Assembly (NCBI GenBank): GCA_020747065.1
Contig: JAGMVK010000001.1
Coordinates: 186,001-250,000, forward strand
Length of the DNA: 64,000 bases
DNA from: Cadophora sp. MPI-SDFR-AT-0126
Taxonomy: Eukaryota > Ascomycota > Leotiomycetes > Helotiales > Ploettnerulaceae
Reading direction: 5' to 3'
Shown here piece by piece: positions 47,637 through 58,202 of the stretch. A program made the position numbers and the translations under genes. The number at the start of each line of letters is the position of its first letter. The stretch's first letter is position 1. The notes under the pieces were generated by a model. That model had not been told where the DNA came from. It searched no databases and saw only the letters and a program-made list of their open reading frames with translations.

Positions 47637-48083
47637 ATGGGTACGTGTCAGCGCTATTTCTCCAGCCTGCAAGACTAAGTAGCTCTTGATATGCCAGCCT
47701 TGCTGTTGCTGACGGCATGCAACATTATGTAAGCAGCCCACCCACTGACAACAAACAGTATCAACCGAAACAGCAATCGCAATAGCTTTCGGCCTCTTAA
47801 GTGCCATTCTCAGCCTTATTACAATAATCATTGGCTACTTGACTCTTCGCTTCATGACTACTGAGGCTCGTATGCTTCCACTTTTACATTGCCTGTTACC
47901 CATTGCGACTGCACAAGGATGGTCATGGCTGACAGCTACAAAAATACTACAGGACCACCTTATCCAAGTGAGAACATATCGCCGTATGGACAAATTCTCC
48001 GTCATGAACATACGCACTTCATGGATATGAGGGATAAGGGTGGTGATAGGCGAGGAAATCTTGAGATTGTGATGCCAGGATGA
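47637..48083 (+). CDS. Small single-pass membrane protein, 81 aa (3 exons)
   Basis: Exon 1 is only ATGG (47637-47640). Intron GTACGT...AACAG leads to exon 2 (47759-47869), and intron GTATGC...CTACAG to exon 3 (47953-48083). All phases agree, giving MVSTETAIAIAFGLL at the start and GNLEIVMPG at the end. Residues about 5-30 form one transmembrane helix (AIAIAFGLLSAILSLITIIIG). The tail has a His/Glu-rich RHEHTHFMDM segment. I believe similar short proteins exist in related fungi, but I cannot name the family. The very short first exon rests on the match to the splice motifs and to frame. An alternative acceptor at 47929 would give a different C-terminus. Confidence 0.55.
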
Positions 48084-48691
48084 GATGTCTTATTCAGGTA
48101 TGCAGAGGAAGCCACTCGTTCCTCATAAGCCTAAGATCTGCGAACAGAATGTATGGTCTTCCGAGTATCTTGGAAAGGCAATTGGAGTTCTGGAGCTCTG
48201 TAATCATTATATCACAACATATCAACTATTTTTCACCCAACCTTGTCAAGAAGCTAGAGTTCCAACATTTTCTTCCCAGCTTTGCAACAGTTTGCTGTTC
48301 ATCACATTGCCAAAATCTCTCTTTCAGTTTCTTTCATCAGCTCCCAGATTCCCACTGCCTCATACCTCTTTATATTCAACAATCGTTGAATCAATTCTTT
48401 CTTTCAGTCTTTGACAGAACAAACATTAATCAGCCGCACGTAATGCCCAGAGAACAATGCCCATTGTCTTTACAACAGCCAGCAAGTCTAAAGATATAAA
48501 TCTTTCGAGTCCTCCTACGCTTCCCAACTCCATCTACAGCTATCTGCTCTCACCAGAAAATTGCGGGCTCTTCTGAATTCTGTAGATCTCCATCTTCACG
48601 CACAAGAATTTTGTTTCAAAACCACAATCTGCTGGTATTTCAATCCGAGCTGCAACCAAAATCCCATCTCATTGAAACAGTACTTTCAAAG

Positions 48692-49291
48692 ATGTGCAAC
48701 CACCACCAAACACAAACCCTCGGGTCCAACGCCCACGACCATCTGCCCCCCAATAACCCCACCTCCATCATCCAGGAAGTCCCTACTGACAACCCAGGCA
48801 CAGGTACCTCTCCACCACCCGAATACGCCACATTCGAATGCTCAGCATGCAAAGCCCAACACTCCACCGTCCAACCCCAAGGCTCTCTTCCACCAGCACC
48901 TGCAACTACACCCTCGTCAGAACCAGAAGACTCAGAAAACGACCTCGACTCCGAATGTTCCGGCTGCTCCCTCTGGTACTACTCATATTCCGAAGTTGAT
49001 TGCGACATGGAAGCCGACATCCTCGCCTGGTGTCTCATGGTCCAAAACGACGTTGTGCACCGCGTGATGGATAGGAGCGACGCCTACGACGACGATGAGG
49101 AGATTTTCCGAGAAGAAAGCTTGCTGGATGAAGAGTATGGGTATGGGTTCATGACTAGATACGAGGGAAGTGGGGATCATGAAGTGCGGATGCTGGCTGC
49201 TTTGCAAGCATTGGTGTTTGGAGCTGTGGTGGCGATGATCCTTGTGGTGATTTTTGCTGTTGCGAAGGTTTTTGAGGGGATTAGTTTTTGA
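48692..49291 (+). CDS. Hypothetical tail-anchored protein with Cys pairs
   Basis: A single exon of 199 codons when started at MCNHHQTQT (48692); an upstream in-frame ATG at 48611 adds 27 residues that look like leader sequence. The N-terminal half is Pro/Ser/Thr-rich. It contains two Cys pairs, FECSACKAQ and SECSGCSLWYY, which could bind a metal. An acidic middle (DAYDDDEEIFREESLLDEEY) follows, and a hydrophobic helix of about 23 residues near the C-terminus (ALVFGAVVAMILVVIFAVAKVF) suggests tail anchoring. No homology recognised. Confidence 0.5.
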   Translation: MCNHHQTQTLGSNAHDHLPPNNPTSIIQEVPTDNPGTGTSPPPEYATFECSACKAQHSTVQPQGSLPPAPATTPSSEPEDSENDLDSECSGCSLWYYSYSEVDCDMEADILAWCLMVQNDVVHRVMDRSDAYDDDEEIFREESLLDEEYGYGFMTRYEGSGDHEVRMLAALQALVFGAVVAMILVVIFAVAKVFEGISF

Positions 49292-50478
49292 TGGCAACTT
49301 CGATATCTCGTCCAGAATGCAATTGCGTAAGTTGAGTAGGGGTGCTGCCCAGCACTGCTTTCAAGTGGCCAAGTTGAAGAACTGGTTTTGTCCAAGGTCC
49401 TATGACAGAACCAGAACAAAGACTCGGTTGTTTCGCACCTGAGTTCTTTGAGCCAATATGGCAAGTTGTCTAGTCCTAGTATTTCCCATGAGGAAGAAAG
49501 AATGTAGGCTACTTTCCTGATACAATGCAAAGGACTCGTTCCGCTTTATTCTTGACAGATTTTTTGTCCCGTCGGAATTGCTTTGTCCATTTTTTGAGTG
49601 ATTACTGATTGGTGCAATGATGAATCGAACGGTGGGAGGTCGAAATCCCGGATTTGACGTTTGAGAATCAAAGACAGTGGCATTCAACTGGCGAATGATG
49701 GTCGCTGGATAAAAGCTTACGTGTAGCTTGACCAGTCTCTCTTCAAGGAGACTGAGACCGACGGGTGCCATGATGGAAGGATGCTTATATTATGCGGACC
49801 TGTGCTAGATTCCTGAGATGGCTGTCATGGTGTGGTATTTGTGTTCCTGCTCACCGTCAAAGAAACTCTCCTCTGAGACTCGCTTAAATGCCAAAAAAGG
49901 CCTAGTCTAATTCTATCAAAACAAAGGACTGACAGGTTAGTTTACAGCCATTATCACTCATTATTGTTACATTGTAAGGCTGAAAAATCGCAGTGGCCAA
50001 GTCAATAAGATTTAGCTATTCTTAAGTGTTCATTTAGTTATGACTTGGTTTCAGACTTTCTGAAGCTCTTCTTACAACATTCAGGAGAAGTACAATTTGT
50101 ACAAAGATTTCCCAAAGGTCGCCTCCTCTCTTCTTTCCATCGAAGAACCTTTACTTCGTGCTTTGAATTCTCTTATTCAATTCTTGAAATTGCTAATTGC
50201 TCGAACGCTTTGATCACTGTTCCATGATCGGTGCCCAGGTCTGTGTACTGAAACCCCGCGTGGCTTTATTCAAATCAATGTTTTATTTTTGCTACTGCTT
50301 GCCTATCTGAGAAACTTCCAGCCTGGTACATTGCTGTGGCACAGAACGACCCCGATCAGACTCATGTTCACGCAGAAGAAGCTCTTCTTCAAAAAAAGCA
50401 TGTCTCAAATTTCATATCCTCGATTCTCATTTCAAACCTGCTCCTTCGCATACCATTTTCATCATTCACTTGACCAGG
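49292..50478. other. Intergenic, no gene recognised
   Basis: About 1.2 kb. A minus-strand frame at 49400-49771 and a plus-strand frame at 50045-50227 have no recognisable content. It includes the 3' end of the oxidase gene that follows on the minus strand. Confidence 0.5.
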
Positions 50479-52662
50479 TCAATCCTCGACACTAGTATAG
50501 TCAGCATAATTTCGTAGCATATTTCGAAGGTAAGACGGGCAGGACGTACTCTCTTCCTCATCCTCTTCCTCATCGAACAGGCTGGCGGACTTCTTGGTAT
50601 CCACCGTGATCATGATGAACTGTGCGATGGAGGGCACGCCATCCTGGTCCATAACGAAGAGCATCCAAGGGCCGGGGATCAGGATACCCGGGTCCGTGGG
50701 GAGGCGAACGCGGTAGTTGTTGGTGAACCACAACCGGTACAAATCAAGCGGAACGCGGCGCTGATCGGTGTTGACAGTGTGAGAGGTGCTGCACAGGCGG
50801 ATGAGCGAAGCGCTGGCGATCTTTCCTGTGGTCGCGAAGGTGATGGTGCTGCCGACAGCGGCCCGCTTGGGTGGATTGATGGCAAATCGGGGACGTGGGC
50901 GAAGCTCGCCAGCCGCGTTCAGAAGGTAGGGTGGAGTGAAGATCTGGCCGTCGTAATGGTTGGCTGAGCAGTTGCCACAGAGACCGCCACCGGCAGTCAG
51001 GACGCGAGCATCGGGGAGGAGGATCGAGAGGTGATGATAGACCCTGGCGAAATTACCCTGCTGCATTTCCGTGAAGGTATTAGTGACCGGGTCGTAGAGC
51101 TCGGGCTTGTACTGCACATTCTCCTCGTTGAATGCGATGCCGAACATCTGACCGCCTACGATGAAGACCTTTCCATCTGGTAGTACAGTAGAAGTGTGGA
51201 AGACGCGCTCTGAGTGCATCGTCCCGTTCTTGCCGGCCAGTTCGACCTTAGGCATCTCGCCTGGCTCGCCCAGCGTGATGAGATGAGCATTGGCTGTGGC
51301 CCAGGAGTTTTCATAATCAGGAGATCCGCCGACAGTGAGGATTTTGCCCTTGACAGCATCGAACATGACGGCATTGCCAGACATCGAGTCCCCGTCGTCC
51401 ATGCGCTTCCCACCCTTCTTGACATCGCCATTTCCGGCCGCGTAGTACCAGTTCATTGCCACACTGGGGCCGGCCTGGAAGACGGTCAGGTTCTTCCATC
51501 CAAATATCCAACCATGATTATCGGCTCGCCACGCACCCTCCATATCGTCCGTCAACATGGGCTTGACTTTAGCGCCGGGCAGCATGGTCCACGTTCTGGC
51601 CGCGGGATCGTACACTTCGCCGTCCTTGGGGACGTTCGAAGCCCCAGCCCACGAGCCACCAATCACGAAGACACGCCCATCGGACAGTGTCGTTGTCGAC
51701 TGATATCCACGTCGAAGATGCATCGGGGGACCCTCGAACCATTCATCTTTCTCAGCATCATACAGACTAGTCACCGTGGCGTCGTTGCCACCCGTCACAA
51801 TCAACATACCCGTACCGTCGATAGCAATTCCCGGACAAAACATGTCGTGGTGTGTATTGGTCACCACACGCTGAGAGATCTCTCTTGTAAGGGGATCCCA
51901 CTGCGACATGGCCGTCTGCCCACCCGGCGTGGAGTGGAACTGATCCGAAGCCCACGATGACCAGACTACAACGCGGCCGGAATATTCCTGGGCACCTGCC
52001 ACAGGAATTACGGGGAAATCGACCGTGGGGCCCCAGGCACCGAGGGCTGGATCCTGTGGAATTGTGTACGTGGTGGCGTAGATGTTGAGCTCGGAGATGC
52101 CCACCCAGGACTTGCGTTTCTCGTCTGCGCCTCTGGTGGTGAGTTTGAGGTACCGTGCCGGGGTTGGAGAGATGACGGACATGCGTTGCCGAGTCGAATT
52201 GGGCCACATGCCGTATGCTACGGGATCTTTCCATATCTTCCCGTCGTCGCTGATGTGAACCTCGTGGTGAGCGATTAAACCTTCGAGCCCGTTGTTGATG
52301 GGTGGCAGGATGACGACGGCGCTGATTGAGTGGGGAATTTTCAGGTCGACCGTGATACTGTGCTCTTCTTGTCCAGTGTCGCTTCGCCAGTCCGTGGTAT
52401 TCTTGCCGTCGATGGCATTTTTGCAATCGTATCCTCGCTGGCTGCTGCTGCAAGACAGACTCCAGTCCTCGCGGGAGACACGGATACCGTTCAGGGGCGG
52501 AGATTCATTGGTGAAAGACGGTTTCCAAGTAGGCACATCATGATAGGCATAGCCAGAGACACGCTCACCGTTCATGGCCTGCTGTAGATAGTGACCGGTA
52601 GCATTGACGACCACAGTGCCTGTGGCAGCTCCAAAGAGCAGTTGAGCGAAGCGAGGCTTCAT
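50479..52662 (-). CDS. Copper-radical oxidase, galactose-oxidase family (AA5), with F5/8 type C (CBM32-like) domain
   Basis: A single exon of 727 aa. The N-terminus has a short hydrophobic segment compatible with a signal peptide. Residues about 58-196 form an F5/8C/CBM32-like sugar-binding domain (SRED.SLSCSSSQRGYDCKNAIDG, then ELNIYATTYT). A Kelch propeller and a C-terminal DUF1929 domain follow. All copper and radical-site residues of galactose oxidase are found at the expected spacing: Cys276 and Tyr320 (thioether pair, 44 apart), Trp338, Tyr542, His543 and His628 (in STSHTVNTDQRR). The enzyme should oxidise a primary alcohol or sugar C6-OH to the aldehyde and release H2O2. An acidic C-terminal extension (DEEEDEEES) of about 30 residues is unusual. 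Substrate (galactose, alkyl or aryl alcohol) cannot be decided. Confidence 0.9.
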   Translation of the reverse strand: MKPRFAQLLFGAATGTVVVNATGHYLQQAMNGERVSGYAYHDVPTWKPSFTNESPPLNGIRVSREDWSLSCSSSQRGYDCKNAIDGKNTTDWRSDTGQEEHSITVDLKIPHSISAVVILPPINNGLEGLIAHHEVHISDDGKIWKDPVAYGMWPNSTRQRMSVISPTPARYLKLTTRGADEKRKSWVGISELNIYATTYTIPQDPALGAWGPTVDFPVIPVAGAQEYSGRVVVWSSWASDQFHSTPGGQTAMSQWDPLTREISQRVVTNTHHDMFCPGIAIDGTGMLIVTGGNDATVTSLYDAEKDEWFEGPPMHLRRGYQSTTTLSDGRVFVIGGSWAGASNVPKDGEVYDPAARTWTMLPGAKVKPMLTDDMEGAWRADNHGWIFGWKNLTVFQAGPSVAMNWYYAAGNGDVKKGGKRMDDGDSMSGNAVMFDAVKGKILTVGGSPDYENSWATANAHLITLGEPGEMPKVELAGKNGTMHSERVFHTSTVLPDGKVFIVGGQMFGIAFNEENVQYKPELYDPVTNTFTEMQQGNFARVYHHLSILLPDARVLTAGGGLCGNCSANHYDGQIFTPPYLLNAAGELRPRPRFAINPPKRAAVGSTITFATTGKIASASLIRLCSTSHTVNTDQRRVPLDLYRLWFTNNYRVRLPTDPGILIPGPWMLFVMDQDGVPSIAQFIMITVDTKKSASLFDEEEDEEESTSCPSYLRNMLRNYADYTSVED

Positions 52663-53645
52663 TTGAGTAGATTGCTTCGTTTTATTCCTTCTTTCTCTCT
52701 TTCGTTATTCTTTGAAGCAAGAGAAATGAATGAGATGAGTGAAAGCTATGCCGAGCAGGAAGTCAACGACGGAAGGGCAGGTAGAAATACAGAGACTCAT
52801 CGTCATGTCTCACAGCTACTTGATGCCCAGCAGCAGCAATGTCTCTGCGGATCTCCTACGGGTGTACGCATCATGATCCATATAATCACGCCGGACTACG
52901 GTAGCAAAATGATAGTATTGCAGTATAACTCGGAGCTTGTAATTATTAATTACCCAACAAGCTACACTGCCTGATGCAACGTTCCATCAGAGCTGCTGAA
53001 TGTCGATCTGGTAACTTTGCAAGACCCTTTAGTTTCATTGTTTTGTTTTTCTGCTTAAGTATACGGAGATGGCTTGGTACCCCCTTCGCTCGCGACACAA
53101 TTGGGGAGCATTTGTAGTGCTGGTCCCCGACTCGGGACGAATAGGGACCCTCGAAGCGGACCCCCCTGCACCTGCTCACAGGTAGTGCTGTCATACATAG
53201 TAATGTGTCTGAGTTATCCTAAATGCTCTAGCATTCCCCTTGATTACAATCTAAGGTGGTGTATGTCAATAATGAAACATTGTGAGCAGTCACACAATGT
53301 TTATTGGGTAGTGATTGCCGGCCAGTTCTCGGCAGCTGATTTGCATTACCTTCATCGGGCGGATCTACATACCTGTATCACTCGATGTAACTGATCTCAG
53401 CGGGCTCATGCATATCAGCGGCGCCATTATGATACTGGGCGGTCTCGCATGGTTGCTTTCATTTCGTCTCACTTGAAGTCGCGTCTGTGGACAGCTGTAG
53501 GTTAAGGACTTTAGATACCGTTAAAACCATACACCACCCCGTCCTCAAAAGGGCAAGGCACAATCATACATTGAGCGTGATCTTGAGCGGTCTGCTATCA
53601 CGCCGGAGATTGCATTCTTTCAGAATTTGGTATATTGATATAGCC
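52663..53645. promoter_or_regulatory. Divergent promoter region between the AA5 oxidase and the DyP peroxidase
   Basis: 983 bp with both genes pointing away. No other gene is visible. If the two are co-expressed, shared control elements should lie here. A region at about 53080-53175 is GC-rich with several CCCC/GGGG clusters. Confidence 0.45.
53127..53135. promoter_or_regulatory. CCG-N3-CGG palindrome, possible Zn2Cys6 factor site
   Basis: CCGACTCGG matches the inverted CGG/CCG half-site pattern bound by fungal zinc-cluster regulators. It lies about 510 bp upstream of the peroxidase start and 465 bp upstream of the oxidase start. Such short sites occur by chance. Confidence 0.25.
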
Positions 53646-55633
53646 ATGACTTCGTTGATTAGGAAGGCGAATATCCAGGGCGACATCTGGTTCATCCTCC
53701 ATTTCCCTCTCTTGAGAAAATATTCAAGTGGCTCTGACATATGCTAACATGTCCCACTAGGCCTGGTCTGCCCAAGAAGCACCAAACCTTCCTGTTCTTC
53801 CGCATCAAAAAGCCCGAGCAATTCAAGGTGCAGCTCAAGGCTTTCGTGCCACAGATCACCACGGCGGAGACGGCTGCAGGGTGGAAAGATGCGTGGCAGA
53901 AAGAGAAAAAGTTGCATGCCAAAGATTCTATGCCTGGCAAATTGACGCCCAAAACGGGAGTCAATATCTCCTTTTCGTCGACCGGACTGGCAGCGGTGAG
54001 TCACGATCTCAGTTGATAGCCCTTGCAAGTATATCGAATAGATGTTAACGACTAATCGGTAGTTGGGCAAGTTCATCTTTGATGAAGCCACTGTCAAGAA
54101 GGACAAGAAGATGGCTGCAATTTTCAGAAAGCGCCAATTGCGTGGAGGGCTGTTCGGCATCGGAATGTACACGGATCTCGTGTATGAGGGCTGGGATGAC
54201 CCGCAGGAACTGCGCGAGGTATACAAGCCCCACGGCGAGAACAAAGAGCGTTTAATCGATGGGGTTATCATGGTGACGTCGACCAGCGAGCCGGACATGG
54301 TCGAGAAGGTCAACCGTGTAAAGGAGCACTTCCTCAAAGAGTCTGATGTCGATGAGGACACTTATGTTTTGAGTAATGATCCTGTCGTCGAGTTCCCGCT
54401 AATTCGAGTGGGCGCCGCGCTCCCTGGAGGGAAGGAACAGTGAGTACTCCTCGCTATTTGTGACTGCGGATGTTGATTCCCTTCCAGCTTTGGATACAAG
54501 GATGGCATTAGTCAGCCGAAAATCCAGGGTCTCGATGACTTCTCGCCCAAAGATAAGGAACCACCAGCTGTCAAGCCCGGGTAAGTAATATCTTTGGATT
54601 ATTCTGATCTATGGAGTAAAGGCTTACTAGTCGGTGCTTGGGGTTTTAGAATGATCTTGTCGGGCTACGACGGTGACGAGATGGGTCAGCCGGATTGGGC
54701 AACGGGTGGCAGCTTTATGGTTATCCGCGATCTGCAGCAACTTGTGCCCGAGTTCGACAAGTAAGTTCTCACATATTTCTTTCTCTGAGCAAGAGATTCT
54801 TATACCAATTCTCATTAGGTGGCTGGAGGACAATTCTCATAGAGCGCCGTTCGCGGCAAATTCCAAGGATCCGAAGGAGAAGCTGGCTGCATATCTCATG
54901 GGCCGATGGAAGAACGGTACGTTTTCGACCACCGTTTCCTTATATTGCTCTCTCTGTATGTTTACCAATTAACTAATTTTCCTACCAGGAACCCCAGTTG
55001 ACCTGAGTCCCCACGATGACAAGGCAAACGAAAGTGAGTACCACGCTTCCAACGAATTCGACTTTCACCCGATGGACAAGCACGAGAGGTGCCCATTCGG
55101 GGCGCACATCCGCAAGATGCGGCCTCGCGGTGATCTCGAAAGTGATCACGCCGTCATCATCCGCCGCGGTATTTCTTACGGCGACCCAGTCACGCCTGAG
55201 GAACAGGCCGCAGGCAAATCCGACGAGCAAAAGGAGCGCGGACTCATCTTTGTATGCTACCAAAGTGATATTCGCATGGGCTATAGTTTCTTGACCACCA
55301 GTAAGTACCCCAGTTCCTGAAATCTCGCACTCTGAACGCTCCTCCTAACGTTCTACAGGATGGGCCAGCAACCATCACTTCCCCGACAAGAAGACCAGAT
55401 ACGTCGGCGACCAAGGCCCAGGTATCGACGCCATCGTGGGTCAGCGCCTCTCGCACCATCCTCCACGCTCACTCGGACTACCGGACGGGAAAGAGCCTAG
55501 CGAGGAGCGTATCGAGCTCGATAATTGGGTTATACATCGTGGTGGCGAGTATTTCTTTACGCCTTCCATCGAGGCGCTGCATGATTACCTCACAGGGCCT
55601 CATGACTACCCTGAATTGCAAGCACAGTCCTAA
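53646..55633 (+). CDS. DyP-type heme peroxidase (8 exons)
   Basis: Exons: 53646-53689, 53761-53995, 54063-54439, 54488-54580, 54650-54760, 54819-54916, 54989-55300 and 55359-55633. Every junction is GT-AG and in phase, giving 514 aa. The start reads MTSLIRKANIQGDIW, matching the NIQGDI opening of fungal DyPs. The signature GXXDG is GYKDG at residues 221-225, with the distal Asp at 224. CPFGAHIRKMRPR carries the probable proximal heme ligand His359. The distal Arg is in IIRRGISYG (378 or 379). No signal peptide is visible, so a cytosolic or non-classically exported enzyme is likely. DyPs use H2O2 to oxidise dyes and phenolics. Its divergent neighbour is an H2O2-producing oxidase. Confidence 0.9.
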
Positions 55634-56456
55634 ACGTAGCAGAGGACGGGATGCGCTGTAAGAGAGACAAATATCTTAACCTCTGGCATCGCATCGTCTC
55701 ACATCGCATTGCAAATTATTTTCTCGTATTACAGTCGAATTATACAATCTTCTACCTGCAAAGCTGCCCATTATCCGTCAGTCAAAAAGCTGCTCCCCAA
55801 AGTACATAGAAACTTCAAGTCGTATGAGTAAAAGTGATCTTGTGCGAAATGAACACAAGAATCATAATCTGCACTTTACTCATAATTGTCGTGGGCATCT
55901 TCAAGGAGGAGTAATCATGAGACCAATCATAATATGACTTTGGAGAAACTATGGCGCTGTTGCAGTGGAATATGATAAATTATGCACGCCCTAATTTAGA
56001 TGGCCAAGTGTTTGTCTCACCTTCTTTTTATTCCGTACGCGGATTCGGAGTGCCGGACCCGGGCGGTGAGTCTAAACGCTAAGCCTGCGCCTCCTTACAC
56101 AGAACCTGCATATGCCTAACCCGGACTCGAGGGAAATCCCGAGATGGACGAGACATTCACTAGACCGCTAATTCATTGCGGGCTGTTGATATGAGTGCTT
56201 GGGCTGGTGTGTTGATCACAGGCATGTCACACTCGATGAAAGACACCGTCATAAAAGTGCTGGTGGCTTGAAGTGCATGTACGTATTTATGAATCATTAT
56301 AAATAACATTCATTCCGCATGCATGAGTAGTGAGAAGTATTGGCTGCAGTCGTGAACGAATCCAGGAGGAACGAAAGACGTCAGATCTTCTTGCCAAACT
56401 CGCTTTCAAGTGAGAAGAGGACTATTTAGTGACTTCGAGCCCTCTAATATACAAAC
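55634..56456. other. Intergenic, no gene recognised
   Basis: About 820 bp holding the peroxidase 3' end and the promoter of the HAD gene. A GC-rich patch with GCCGGACCCGGGCGG lies near 56052-56066. No reading frame of note. Confidence 0.5.
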
Positions 56457-57407
56457 ATGACGAAGGTACGCAGTCCTGCTTCATCTTCCCCACCATCTCC
56501 CTTTGTTTACACGATAAGGTACTGACCGAAGTCCGAAGCAGATTACCACCATACTTTTCGATTGCGACAACACGCTCGTGCTCTCCGAGACGCTTGCATT
56601 CGAAGCCTGCGCCGACCTCACGAATGACATCCTCGCCCGCCAGAATGTCTCTCGGCGCTTTACTGGCCCGGAGCTACAGGCTGAGTTTGTGGGTCAGAGT
56701 TTCCAGGATATGGTACGTAGCAAGCAACCGGACGACGATGGCAGACTCAGCAGCAGAGTGAATCAGTTCACTCCGAAAGCAAATGAAAACAAAGAAGAAC
56801 AAATCAAGGAGTCAAATATGGCTAACAAGCTCAGATGAAATCTCTCGCCACGAAGCACGACTTCAAAACCCCCCTATCTGCGGCCGCATTGCAGCGCTAC
56901 GCTAGCATGGAAGATGACCTTGTGATGGTCAAGTTGGGGCAAAAGCTCACCCCTTGCGACGGTGCCAACGAGGTACTGGCTGAGCTAGTGAAAGCCCGAA
57001 AATTTCACCTCGCGGTCGTCTCGGGGTCTGCACTACGCCGCGTACGGTTGTCACTGGAGAAGACAGGCCAGAGCGGATTCTTTGATAGCGACGAAGTGTT
57101 CAGCGCGTCCTGCTCTCTAGAAGTGCCAATTTCGAAGCCAGATCCTGCAATCTATCTGCATGCGGTGCGAGCGCTGGGGAGGGTGCCGCAGGAATGTGTC
57201 GCGGTCGAGGATAGCAGGTCTGGGGTATTGGCGGCGCGGAGGGCCAAAATTCTGGTGGTTGGGTATACAGGGTGTTACAGTGATGTTGCGGAGCGGGAGG
57301 AGATGGGGAAGGTGCTTGTTGAGGCTGGGTGTGCAGTGGTGATGGAGCATTGGAGGGAGTTCTCGGGATGCTTGGAAAGGATTCAGGGTATGGACGAAGA
57401 GGCATAG
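56457..57407 (+). CDS. HAD-superfamily hydrolase (phosphatase / phosphoglucomutase-like, 3 exons)
   Basis: Exons are 56457-56465 (only MTK), 56542-56712 and 56835-57407, giving 250 aa. Motif I is FDCDNT with nucleophile Asp10 and acid Asp12. Motif II is Ser123 in VVSGS, motif III Lys161 in SKPDP, and motif IV Glu185-Asp186 in VEDSRSGV. Residues about 18-85 form the helical cap typical of subclass I (beta-phosphoglucomutase, 2-deoxyglucose-6-phosphatase and GS1-like enzymes). It should be a magnesium-dependent phosphatase or mutase acting on a small phosphate ester in the cytosol. The 9-nt first exon is supported by the in-frame GTACGC donor and by the need to place Met just before ITTILFDCDNT. 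Confidence 0.85.
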
Positions 57408-58202
57408 ATCAAGAAACAAGGAGTCTGCATAGATATGAGTGAGCAGTAATAGTCCGATGGTTTAAGGAGTAAGAACAAGCATCGTGGGTAATAAGAATCA
57501 TCCTGAAACTGAGGTCCGAGGAACAATTATCGTGAATACAGAGTCTGAGTACTCGTAACACCAAATCGACATCGACTCTAGTACCACATTATACGGATGC
57601 AGTGCCAACTACAATAGAAACTATCAACGAACTCGAGATCAAGCCGGCAACAGCAATCAGTAACACATTCCCGCAACGCCTCGCTCGATCCGTAGCTGAT
57701 CGCCACTGCAATGAGCAGCTGGTATGGAAATACATTCATATGCGGCGTCCCAGACTCGCTTGGAATGAAAGAGCGGTGAACTTAAATCGTACTATCCATG
57801 CCACTCGTAAAACAGATCATGGCGCTACATTTTACAGAGCAGGACGATGACCGAATGGATATTTATTGGAACTAGGAAGACACGGGTTGTAGGATATAGG
57901 TTTATAGTGTAATATATCAACGATACGACTTCAATATCGACTTCTCTATCAGCTACTGTGTCCGTACTCAGTCCAATCAAACCTTCACACACTGGCGTGA
58001 CCCTACATGTCGTGTTTACAGTCCCTTGTACGATCAAGTGTCGTGCATACACACCCTTGCACATCGATCGCGCTCCCGTGCGGGCCGGGGCCGCAGAAGC
58101 GGAGCGCTAACCGACGCACGTCCCTTGCAGATCTTGCCAAGAATAGTAGCGAGGCTTAGGCAAAACCAAAAAGAAATATTTTCTACCGCTAATGAACGAA
58201 TT
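57408..58202. other. Intergenic, no gene recognised
   Basis: About 800 bp between the convergent HAD and aminotransferase genes. Only short overlapping frames. Confidence 0.5.

Noticed and set aside
51214..51960. 248-codon plus-strand frame opposite the AA5 oxidase
   Set aside because: Antisense shadow of a well-supported 727-residue gene. No domain of its own.
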